Below, one piece after another: positions 1 through 5,172 of a DNA stretch of 5,437 nucleotides (its first letter is position 1; the number at the start of each line of letters is the position of its first letter). The stretch comes from an uncultured Ruminococcus sp. Its GTDB lineage: Bacteria > Bacillota > Clostridia > Oscillospirales > Ruminococcaceae. The notes beneath the pieces are model-generated. The model was not told where the DNA came from. It worked only from the letters and a program-made list of their open reading frames with translations, and did no database searches. A program made the position numbers and the translations under genes. The stretch covers positions 1 through 5,437 of the forward strand of contig CAMCOJ010000171.1 of assembly GCA_945876405.1 (NCBI GenBank), written 5' to 3'.

Positions 1-37
1 AGTATCGTCGGCAGCGTCAGATGTGTATAAGAGACAG
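1..37 (+). other. Illumina Nextera (Tn5) adapter contamination
   Basis: Bases 5-18 read TCGTCGGCAGCGTC and bases 19-37 read AGATGTGTATAAGAGACAG. Together they are the Nextera read-1 transposase adapter, the second part being the 19-bp Tn5 mosaic end. The first four bases, AGTA, sit where the end of an i5 index would be, which fits a read carrying its library adapter. Genomic sequence therefore begins at base 38. This is not a transposon in the organism: it is an untrimmed library adapter at a contig edge, and anything translated from it is artefact. The identification rests on exact agreement with a sequence I know well. Confidence 0.97.
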
Positions 38-945
38 ACAAAAAGCACACCTGCTATAATGAAAGCAGCAAGCATTGCAGCCATAGCAGGTCCGGTATAA
101 TACCCGCTGTAAACAAGTCCTCCTGCAGCAATCATAAGGACGGTAATAAACGGAGGCAGCTTCAGTATACGTGAAGAAATACACGAACAGATATTAATGC
201 ATAATGCTGCACAAAGTACAAAAGCAGAAAGAAATACGGCATCCATTCGCTGCAGTCCCGAAGGTGTGAAAAATGAGCACAGGCTGAAAAACGGAGTATC
301 AGCCGCAAATGATTCCGCACCTGAAACGGAAGCACCTGCAAATATGATCACAACTGAAAGCAGTATCGAAGATACAAAATATGCCGTGATTCCTCTTGTT
401 CTGCATCTGCCGGCAAGCAATGCAGCTACCGGAATAACAGGAAAGAATAAATCTTCCCGGAGATTTTCTGCCACATATACAAGCAAAGAACTGTCTTCAG
501 CCGAAGCAGAAGCAATATTTCCGATATTCATATGCTTTGACACGGACAGTATCAGAAAAGCTGTCATAATAACAAACAGCCCCGAAATAACTACGGCCGT
601 TCTTCCGCAGGAGGAGAGTTCATATCTGCGGCACCACAAAACCGCCGCTGTCATAAGGACTGTCAGAACAAGAGGAGAGCCTGCCGGGGAAAAGCATGAA
701 AATTTGCCGAAAACAGTTATACCGGTAAAGATAAAATAAAATGCAGCTATCAGTCCGCATTTTTCTGAGATATATTTTTTACGGCTGAGCAGAAATGTCA
801 CCGGCAGCACAAATGCAAGCTGAACAGCAGTGGAAACAAGCACACCTAAGAAACATTTTACTGAATATCCGGTGCCGGAACACATAAGGGAAAATGCCCT
901 GAAAGCAAAAAGCACAGCCCAGAGCTGACCGCAGCTAAGCTTCAT
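38..945 (-). CDS. GerAB-family spore germination permease, 3' end missing
   Basis: This is probably the B subunit of a GerA-type germinant receptor, an integral protein of the spore inner membrane from the amino-acid/polyamine permease superfamily. It starts at ATG 945-943, 4 bases after the gerA stop, with AGAGGTG as ribosome site inside the last codons of gerA, so the two are translationally linked. The 302 genomic codons are very hydrophobic, with about eight or nine likely membrane helices, for example near residues 33-53, 65-80, 91-105, 116-134, 188-206, 236-253 and 266-300. GerAB-like features are the arginine-containing first helix (FRAFSLM, 15-21), the RTAVVI stretch at 115-120 and QRMDAVF at 232-238. 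Family members are usually about 360 residues, so some 60 are lost off the contig. The frame continues into the adapter (bases 37-1), adding false codons. Thirteen cysteines, four between residues 245 and 255, are unusual. Similarity is weak along the chain, so the assignment leans on the neighbour gene. Confidence 0.75.
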
Positions 946-949
946 AACC

Positions 950-2425
950 TCACCTCTGTCTGAATTTTTCAACGGTAAATCCGCCATTCTGCATTCTTCG
1001 GAAACCTGACCTCGTAATAACATCTCTCATTGCGTTGAGACTGAAAGGAGAAACCGAGGCCATGACAGGAACACCATAGTTCTCCTGCGAACACAGGTCT
1101 GAAATCAGTACAAACCCGAGAAGGCTTATTCCCGCAAGCCCAAAGAAACCGCCGGCTATAAGGAAAAGAAACCTGAACACGGTAACCGTATGGTCAAGAT
1201 CCGGAATTACAAACCCGCTTACTACCGATATGGCTATAACCGTAAGCATAGGTGTGCTTATTATGCCCGAATCCACAGCCGCATCTCCGATAATCAGTCC
1301 GGAAACGATACTTACCGCACCGCCTACAGCTGAAGGCAGGCGTATCCCTGCCTCACGGATTACCTCGTACATTATAAGCACTATAACGGATTCCGTAACA
1401 AGTGAGAGTGGTGCATTCTGTTCAGCTTCCATAAGTATGGAAAAAAGCGGTCTGCTGAAGGACTCAGGGTGATGTATTGCCAGTGCCGTGTACACTCCAG
1501 GAAGGAGAAGTGCAGTAAAAAAGGCAACATACTTTATCCACCTTATAAAAGTCGTATAGTACGGACGGCTGCAGTAGTCATCCATAGTCTGGAAGTTCTC
1601 CACAAACAGTCTCGGAACAACTATAACAAACGGCGTTCCGTCAATAATCACACCCACACGTCCTTCAAGCAGCTTTGAACAGAGCACATCCGGACGTTCA
1701 GTAACACCTGTCGATTCAAATATTCCGTTCCGGGCAGGCTCCAGAAAAGGTCTGATATATCCGCTCGACAGAATTGTTTCCAGATTCACTCTTCCAAGTG
1801 ACTTTTTTATATCTTCCACAAGCTTCTCCGGTACCCTGTCCCGCATATACACAAGGCACATATCCGTATGGCTTCGCTTTCCCATGACAAAAAGTTCAAA
1901 CTTAAGATACGGGCTCTTCATTCTCCTTCTTATCAGTGACATATTTGTACGGACCGTTTCCGTAAATCCGTCATGGGCTCCCATAATGTTCTGGCCTGAT
2001 GTAGGCTCGGAAATCCCCCTCGTGCTGTACCCCTGAACACCGAAGGCCAGCGCCTCCCCCGAACCGTCGGCCACAAGAACGGCAAATCCGGAATTAATAA
2101 GTCTGACAGTATCACCATAGTTATCCGCCTTTGGTCTGTCAACAGAGAGAAGCATACTGCCGTCGATATGCCCCAGAAGCCCCTCAGCAGAATCAAACGA
2201 CTCCGTATTTCCGAGTTTCGTAAGCGGTACAAGAACAAGTTCCGTTACCGTGGAAGTTGACAGCATCCCCTCACAGCAGATCAGAGCTGTTTTTATGCCG
2301 CTTATTTTCACTTCGTTTATCAGAAGATCCGATGAATCCGAAGCTATTTTTTTGATTCTCTCAAGCTTTTTATCAAGTGATATATCCAGTTTTTCATCCT
2401 GAAAATCTATTTTTATTCCATTCAT
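950..2425 (-). CDS. GerA-family spore germination protein (GerAA/GerKA-like germinant receptor subunit A)
   Basis: This is subunit A of a nutrient-germinant receptor, acting in the inner membrane of the dormant spore. The 491 residues match the usual family length and are complete. A soluble N-terminal half (about 1-295) carries the hallmark stretch ISEP (138-141), GFTETVRTN (153-161) and RRRMK (166-170), then the SGYIRPFLEP motif (221-230), TERPD (242-246) and LLEGRVGVIIDGTPF (252-266). The C-terminal half is membrane-bound, with helices near 298-316, 342-356, 368-384, 391-409 and 416-441, and contains the family motif EVIREAGIRLP (354-364). A short cytoplasmic tail begins at SPFS (459). The start is ATG 2425, with AAGGGGG at 2440-2434 and 8 bases of spacing. 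It lies behind its own sigma-G-like promoter and immediately ahead of the permease gene. The family is certain; which paralogue (GerA, GerB or GerK) it corresponds to cannot be told from sequence alone. Confidence 0.96.
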   Translation of the reverse strand: MNGIKIDFQDEKLDISLDKKLERIKKIASDSSDLLINEVKISGIKTALICCEGMLSTSTVTELVLVPLTKLGNTESFDSAEGLLGHIDGSMLLSVDRPKADNYGDTVRLINSGFAVLVADGSGEALAFGVQGYSTRGISEPTSGQNIMGAHDGFTETVRTNMSLIRRRMKSPYLKFELFVMGKRSHTDMCLVYMRDRVPEKLVEDIKKSLGRVNLETILSSGYIRPFLEPARNGIFESTGVTERPDVLCSKLLEGRVGVIIDGTPFVIVVPRLFVENFQTMDDYCSRPYYTTFIRWIKYVAFFTALLLPGVYTALAIHHPESFSRPLFSILMEAEQNAPLSLVTESVIVLIMYEVIREAGIRLPSAVGGAVSIVSGLIIGDAAVDSGIISTPMLTVIAISVVSGFVIPDLDHTVTVFRFLFLIAGGFFGLAGISLLGFVLISDLCSQENYGVPVMASVSPFSLNAMRDVITRSGFRRMQNGGFTVEKFRQR

Positions 2426-2433
2426 TTCATCTG

Positions 2434-2440
2434 CCCCCTT
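2434..2440 (-). promoter_or_regulatory. Ribosome binding site of gerA-family gene
   Basis: On the minus strand AAGGGGG ends 8 bases before ATG 2425. It fixes this start: the other ATG at 2430-2428 is in another frame and meets a stop after two codons. Confidence 0.75.
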
Positions 2441-2447
2441 TATGCTA

Positions 2448-2477
2448 TATTATCTGCAGGAAAATGAAGTATATTCA
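2448..2477 (-). promoter_or_regulatory. Sigma-G-type (forespore) promoter of the ger operon
   Basis: On the minus strand TGAATA (2477-2472) is separated by exactly 17 bases from GATAATA (2454-2448). From knowledge of Bacillus sporulation promoters, sigma-G favours TGAATA at -35 and CATAATA-like -10 elements with 17-18 bp spacing, and ger receptor operons are classic sigma-G targets. The -35 is a full match and the -10 differs in one base. Transcription would begin around 2442-2440, giving a leader of only about 15-18 bases that starts at or just before the ribosome site. The element lies downstream of the regulator terminator, so the ger genes form their own unit. The factor assignment is inference from the motif and the gene class. 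Confidence 0.65.
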
Positions 2478-2491
2478 GAAATTTTTTTCAG

Positions 2492-2525
2492 AAAAAAGAG
2501 CACATATGAAATTTCATACATGCTC
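2492..2525 (-). terminator. Rho-independent terminator after the two-component operon
   Basis: It begins 8 bases after the regulator stop. In the minus-strand transcript, GAGCAUGUAUGAAA (2525-2512) pairs with UUUCAUAUGUGCUC (2511-2498), followed by six U (2497-2492). Two of the pairs are G-U wobbles that would be A-C mismatches in plus-strand RNA, so the stem is built for the minus strand. It separates the signalling genes from the ger operon. Confidence 0.85.
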
Positions 2526-2532
2526 AGATTTA

Positions 2533-3180
2533 CTATATTATGTTGTTCTTCACCGCATACACTGCAAGCTGTGTCCGATCCTTGAGTCCCAGTTTGTCAA
2601 GCATCCGGGAAATATTGTTTCTGACTGTTCCTTCAGCAAGAAACATCTTCGACGCTATCTGCTTGTTGTCCAGCCCCTCGGCAATAAGCTTCATAATCTC
2701 ACAGTCCCTTGAAGAAAGTTCATACTCTGACGGATTGAATTCCGGTTCTGCTTTTTTCACAGGGGCTGTTATTTTTTTCTGAATACCGCTGTAAACATTC
2801 GGTCCGAATACGTTTATACCACTGCTTACTGCCTTTACCGCCTGAATAATCTTTACGTTGTCCATTTCCTTCAGTATGTATCCGTCGGCACCGCTTTCCA
2901 TAGCTTCGGCCACTGTTTCATCGTCGTCAAACGTTGTAAGTATAAGGACCTTCGTCTCCGGGAAACCGGCCTTTATCATCTTTGTGCCGTAAACTCCGTC
3001 ATACTCCGGCATACGCATATCCATAAGCACAACATCAGGCTTATGTTCAGCACAAAGCTCGTATGCTTCCCTGCCGTCTGCTGCAAGTCCGACAACCTCT
3101 ATCTCGCTGTCCTGTTCAAGTATTACCTGTATACCCTGTCTGAGCATACTCAGGTCATCTGCAATTACTATTCTTATCAC
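2533..3180 (-). CDS. NarL/FixJ-family response regulator (receiver + LuxR-type HTH)
   Basis: This is the cytoplasmic DNA-binding partner of the adjoining kinase, 215 residues and full length for the family. The receiver (about 1-118) has the acidic pair D8/D9, the phospho-acceptor D54 in VVLMDMRMP, the switch threonine T82 in LILTTFDDDE, and K104 in YILKEMD. A 35-residue linker leads to the GerE/LuxR helix-turn-helix (about 155-211), with the recognition region NKQIASKMFLAEGTVRNNIS (172-191). All phosphotransfer residues are present, so it should be active. The start is GTG 3180-3178, overlapping the kinase stop as GTGA. GGGGG at 3192-3188 lies 7 bases upstream, and the first strand (IRIVIADD) follows at once, so the next methionine (12) would be too late. 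Its target genes are unknown; autoregulation or control of nearby genes is possible but not shown. Confidence 0.95.
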   Translation of the reverse strand: MIRIVIADDLSMLRQGIQVILEQDSEIEVVGLAADGREAYELCAEHKPDVVLMDMRMPEYDGVYGTKMIKAGFPETKVLILTTFDDDETVAEAMESGADGYILKEMDNVKIIQAVKAVSSGINVFGPNVYSGIQKKITAPVKKAEPEFNPSEYELSSRDCEIMKLIAEGLDNKQIASKMFLAEGTVRNNISRMLDKLGLKDRTQLAVYAVKNNII

Positions 3181-4781
3181 ACTTTTTCCCCCAGTGGAAT
3201 CTTAATGGCAGTGGTGAATCCGTTGCCTTCGCTGGATAAAAATGAAACTTCACCGCCTATTTCCCTTATTCGTTTCTCTGTTCCCGACAATCCGTTTCCC
3301 TCATGAATCTCACTGCAGCCGCAGCCGTTGTCAAATACGTACACTTCAAGAGATATGTCAAGAAACTTCACTACTATATCTATTCTGTCCGCACCTGAAT
3401 ATCTGAGACTGTTTGTTATCGCCTCACGGCAGGAGTCGTAAACCGCTGCGAGACAGAAAAGATATCTGTCAGTTTCCTCACCCTGTATGCAAAGGTCACA
3501 CTCTACCTCCTTAACACTCCGGGCAAGTTCACTTATTCCGTCTGTTATCCCCGTGTATGACTGGCGTTTCATATTATTCACGGCCATTCGCAGCGTAGTT
3601 ATGCCGGCCGTTGCCTCTGTGCCAATCTTGTCTATGTATTCTCTTGCTTCATCCGGAAGGTCCGGATACTTTATCTTTATAATCTTTACTGCAGAATTTA
3701 TCATGGTCAGTGTGTGACCTGCAGTATCATGCACCTCCTGTGCAATACGGTTTCTCTCTTTTTCAACCGCAATCTCCTCATTTGCCACGTTGAGCTTTCT
3801 GGTTTTCTCTATGAGTTCATGGTACTTTGAAATATCAGTAATGATAAATGCCGATGCTACGATTGTACTGCCGTCATAGTGGTTGTATCTTCGTATATTA
3901 AGCATTCTTCCGTCAAGAGTGACCTCAACCTCTGAAAAGCCGTCATTGCGTCCCATGCTGAAATTTTCATCATCTATAAGCTCATACATATGCTCTATGC
4001 GTGAATCCTCTCCCAGATATTTGCGGGCGGTTTCATTTATAAAAGTAACCGTACCGAATCTGTCAACAATAATAATTCCACCCGGAACATCCTGAAAAAT
4101 CTTCGGAAATGTCATATAGTTCACATCGAGGAAGTCATACTTGTACACCGCCAGTAAAATGAAGATACTCGTCATGCCAAAGCCGAAGGGAGTCGGGTCA
4201 AAACGCTCCGGGCATATTCCCGATATGAAAAATATATTCAGTATCGTCGGGAAAATGACCGACATGGCTACAAGCACCGCCTGCCAGCGCGAAAACCTCT
4301 TTTCAACGAAGGATTTGTGGTAGATTACCGCTATACCGATAATTATACATATATATGTAAATGTTACATTCTCGTAAAATACCGGTCCGTGTTCGACCGC
4401 CTCCGCCGACAGTTCAGTATAGTACAGATGATGGAGCGGATTGGTCACAACAGCAGTATAGTTCAGTGCTGCAACAACATACAACGGATGATGCCAGAAG
4501 ATTTTCTTCCCTGATGAACGGTAAAGAAGTGCAAAATGAACCCAGGCAGCACCTATAAAACAGACACCGATATTTCCGAAGAGATAGCTCATGTACATCT
4601 GTGTACTGTCAGCAGCCATTAGTTCTATTATCTTGGAAGCAGACCACATCATTATCAAGGTCTGACACATCATAAATATATATTTTACCTTGTCCTTCTT
4701 TGCACGGAACGCAAGCCAGACTATGCTTGTGGTCATTCCGACAAGGGAAAGAATATGAAAAAATGCATACAGTATATTCAT
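3177..4781 (-). CDS. Membrane sensor histidine kinase: 7TM, PAS, HisKA_3, HATPase
   Basis: This is the sensor of a two-component pair, autophosphorylating on histidine and passing phosphate to the regulator encoded next. Numbered from ATG 4781 (534 residues), seven hydrophobic helices lie near 2-25, 34-55, 63-88, 98-112, 139-155, 167-187 and 200-215, resembling the HisKA_7TM sensor class (W80, TNPLHHLYY 113-121). A PAS-like domain follows (about 232-320, IIIVDRFGTVTFINE). A linker helix leads to a HisKA_3 dimerisation domain with H351 in AQEVHDTAGHTL. The ATPase has the N box REAITNS (N457), G1 DNGCG (484-488) and G2 GNGLSG (495-500). It is full length with intact catalytic residues. A GTG at 4808 would add nine residues but lies within the -10 region, whereas AGGAGG at 4792-4787 sits 5 bases before ATG 4781, which is therefore the start. 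The stop overlaps the regulator start. The signal is unknown; no periplasmic sensor loop of any size is visible. Confidence 0.95.
   Translation of the reverse strand: MNILYAFFHILSLVGMTTSIVWLAFRAKKDKVKYIFMMCQTLIMMWSASKIIELMAADSTQMYMSYLFGNIGVCFIGAAWVHFALLYRSSGKKIFWHHPLYVVAALNYTAVVTNPLHHLYYTELSAEAVEHGPVFYENVTFTYICIIIGIAVIYHKSFVEKRFSRWQAVLVAMSVIFPTILNIFFISGICPERFDPTPFGFGMTSIFILLAVYKYDFLDVNYMTFPKIFQDVPGGIIIVDRFGTVTFINETARKYLGEDSRIEHMYELIDDENFSMGRNDGFSEVEVTLDGRMLNIRRYNHYDGSTIVASAFIITDISKYHELIEKTRKLNVANEEIAVEKERNRIAQEVHDTAGHTLTMINSAVKIIKIKYPDLPDEAREYIDKIGTEATAGITTLRMAVNNMKRQSYTGITDGISELARSVKEVECDLCIQGEETDRYLFCLAAVYDSCREAITNSLRYSGADRIDIVVKFLDISLEVYVFDNGCGCSEIHEGNGLSGTEKRIREIGGEVSFLSSEGNGFTTAIKIPLGEKV
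3188..3192 (-). promoter_or_regulatory. Ribosome binding site of the response regulator, inside the kinase gene
   Basis: GGGGG on the minus strand, within the final kinase codons, lies 7 bases before the GTG start at 3180. It supports the non-ATG start and translational coupling with the kinase. Confidence 0.65.
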
Positions 4782-4786
4782 CTCTG

Positions 4787-4792
4787 CCTCCT
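4787..4792 (-). promoter_or_regulatory. Ribosome binding site of the sensor kinase (decides the start)
   Basis: AGGAGG on the minus strand, 5 bases before ATG 4781. It is the strongest Shine-Dalgarno site in the window and rules in favour of this ATG over the in-frame GTG at 4808. Confidence 0.9.
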
Positions 4793-4799
4793 GTTCATT

Positions 4800-4828
4800 A
4801 TTATACACTCAAAAAGATATTTTTTCAA
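4800..4828 (-). promoter_or_regulatory. Sigma-A promoter of the two-component operon
   Basis: TTGAAA (4828-4823), a 17-base spacer, then a perfect TATAAT (4805-4800) on the minus strand. Transcription should start about 4794, just before the AGGAGG site, so the leader is very short (about 13 bases). The -35 box begins two bases after the T-run of the upstream terminator, so a terminator and a promoter are packed side by side. A housekeeping-type promoter suggests that the sensor system is made in growing cells. Confidence 0.85.
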
Positions 4829-4829
4829 G

Positions 4830-4856
4830 AAAAAACGGAGAACGTTATGTTCTCCG
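4830..4856 (-). terminator. Rho-independent terminator with no gene directly upstream
   Basis: In minus-strand RNA CGGAGAAC (4856-4849) and GUUCUCCG (4843-4836) form a perfect 8-bp stem with a 5-base loop, followed by six U (4835-4830). The nearest upstream gene already has its own terminator at 5140-5095, and no convincing coding frame lies between them. This terminator therefore either ends a non-coding transcript or acts as a second barrier to read-through. Confidence 0.85.
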
Positions 4857-4910
4857 CCACAGTGTATAGCACTTTTGTTCTGCATATATCTATTTATCTC
4901 ATTTATTTCT

Positions 4911-4932
4911 CTGTGATTATATTATATCACAG
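4911..4932. repeat. Inverted repeat CTGTGAT-N8-ATCACAG
   Basis: Seven-base perfect arms at 4911-4917 and 4926-4932 flank an all-AT 8-base centre. There is no T-run on either side, so it is not a terminator. It may be an operator or a hairpin within the candidate small RNA. Confidence 0.6.
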
Positions 4933-4951
4933 AAGAATAGTTTTGTGAATA

Positions 4952-4985
4952 TGTCATTTGTCACTTTCTTCAGTGACAAATGTCA
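4952..4985. repeat. 11-bp inverted repeat embedded in a cluster of TGTCA half-sites
   Basis: CATTTGTCACT (4955-4965) and AGTGACAAATG (4972-4982) are perfect inverse copies around a 6-base centre. TGTCA occurs at 4952-4956, 4959-4963 and 4981-4985, and its inverse TGACA at 4974-4978. The copies thus form both a direct repeat (spacing 2) and a palindrome, TGACA-AA-TGTCA. No T-run follows, so this is not a terminator. An operator or a structured RNA element fits better. Confidence 0.65.
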
Positions 4986-5020
4986 CTCTTTCAACATCTT
5001 TTCAACAATAGTTTCAGAGC

Positions 5021-5048
5021 ATTATAATATAAGCTGTTATATTATAAT
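5021..5048. repeat. 12-bp perfect AT-only inverted repeat
   Basis: ATTATAATATAA (5021-5032) and TTATATTATAAT (5037-5048) are perfect inverse copies with the centre GCTG. Each arm contains TATAAT on both strands, giving four -10-like hexamers. One of them (minus, 5046-5041) belongs to the best promoter candidate in the spacer. The element can form a cruciform or act as a symmetric binding site. Confidence 0.7.
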
Positions 5049-5070
5049 TGAATATCATTTATTATGTAAA
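5041..5070 (-). promoter_or_regulatory. Candidate sigma-A promoter for a small RNA
   Basis: TTTACA (5070-5065; 5 of 6 matches to TTGACA), an 18-base spacer, and a perfect TATAAT (5046-5041) on the minus strand. Because the surrounding DNA is very AT-rich, chance matches are likely, and the spacing is one base over optimal. What favours it is that it sits after one terminator and before another on the same strand. Confidence 0.4.
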
Positions 5071-5094
5071 AACATACACCGAAATCCTATTAAC

Positions 5095-5140
5095 AAAAAA
5101 CATCCCACCGAACAGCAACTATGCTAAGCCGGTGGGATGT
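5095..5140 (-). terminator. Rho-independent terminator after the nuclease-like gene
   Basis: In minus-strand RNA an 11-bp GC-rich stem (5140-5130 with 5110-5100, ACAUCCCACCG / CGGUGGGAUGU) is followed by U-rich sequence templated by A5100-A5095. The 19-base loop can form a small inner AGCA/UGCU hairpin. It lies 32 bases beyond the stop at 5173. Confidence 0.9.
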
Positions 5141-5172
5141 GTGTTATCAGGTAAGTAATTCATACTGTTCCC

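Larger units (their letters stand above)
4830..5034 (-). ncRNA. Candidate small RNA of about 205 nt
   Basis: A plausible sigma-A promoter at 5070-5041 and a clean terminator at 4856-4830 bracket a stretch with no convincing open frame. The predicted transcript would start near 5034. It contains an 11-bp hairpin (4982-4972 with 4965-4955, 6-base loop), a 7-bp hairpin (4932-4926 with 4917-4911, 8-base loop), a purine-rich single-stranded stretch, and the terminator stem. Within the first hairpin, AGUGACAUUUGUCACU can also fold on itself, so two alternative structures compete. I do not recognise it as a known RNA family. The existence of the transcript is inference from its promoter and terminator; an untranslated relic is the alternative. 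Confidence 0.35.
4859..5094. other. AT-rich gene-free spacer with three inverted repeats
   Basis: No reading frame with both a start and a credible ribosome site is present on either strand. The stretch holds three separate inverted repeats (4911-4932, 4955-4982 and 5021-5048), a minus-strand promoter candidate, and a cluster of TGTCA half-sites. It lies between two minus-strand terminators. No tRNA or recognised riboswitch was seen. Confidence 0.8.

Noticed and set aside
19..37. Tn5 mosaic end as evidence of a real transposon
   Set aside because: It is joined exactly to the Nextera primer sequence at the contig edge, with no transposase; a library adapter explains all of it.
197..739. Plus-strand frame of 180 codons
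   Set aside because: It lies wholly opposite the permease gene, has no ribosome site and no recognisable domain; the minus-strand frame is hydrophobic and operon-linked.
2501..2520. Plus-strand terminator or operator at the regulator/ger junction
   Set aside because: On the plus strand two A-C mismatches break the stem and no T-run follows; the minus-strand reading is clearly the functional one.
4778..4885. Minus-strand frame of 35 codons leading into the kinase start
   Set aside because: It would have to be translated through the terminator hairpin and the kinase promoter, and has no ribosome site.
4911..4932. CRP-type operator
   Set aside because: The TGTGA and TCACA half-sites are 10 bases apart rather than the 6 required.
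4859..5094. CRISPR array or riboswitch
   Set aside because: The repeats differ from each other and are inverted, not regularly spaced direct copies, and no known riboswitch core is recognisable.
5119..5163. 14-codon frame MNYLPDNTHPTGLA after the nuclease-like gene, with AAGGG upstream
   Set aside because: It runs into the terminator stem and stops in its loop; it is too short and probably chance, although the ribosome-like site is noted.
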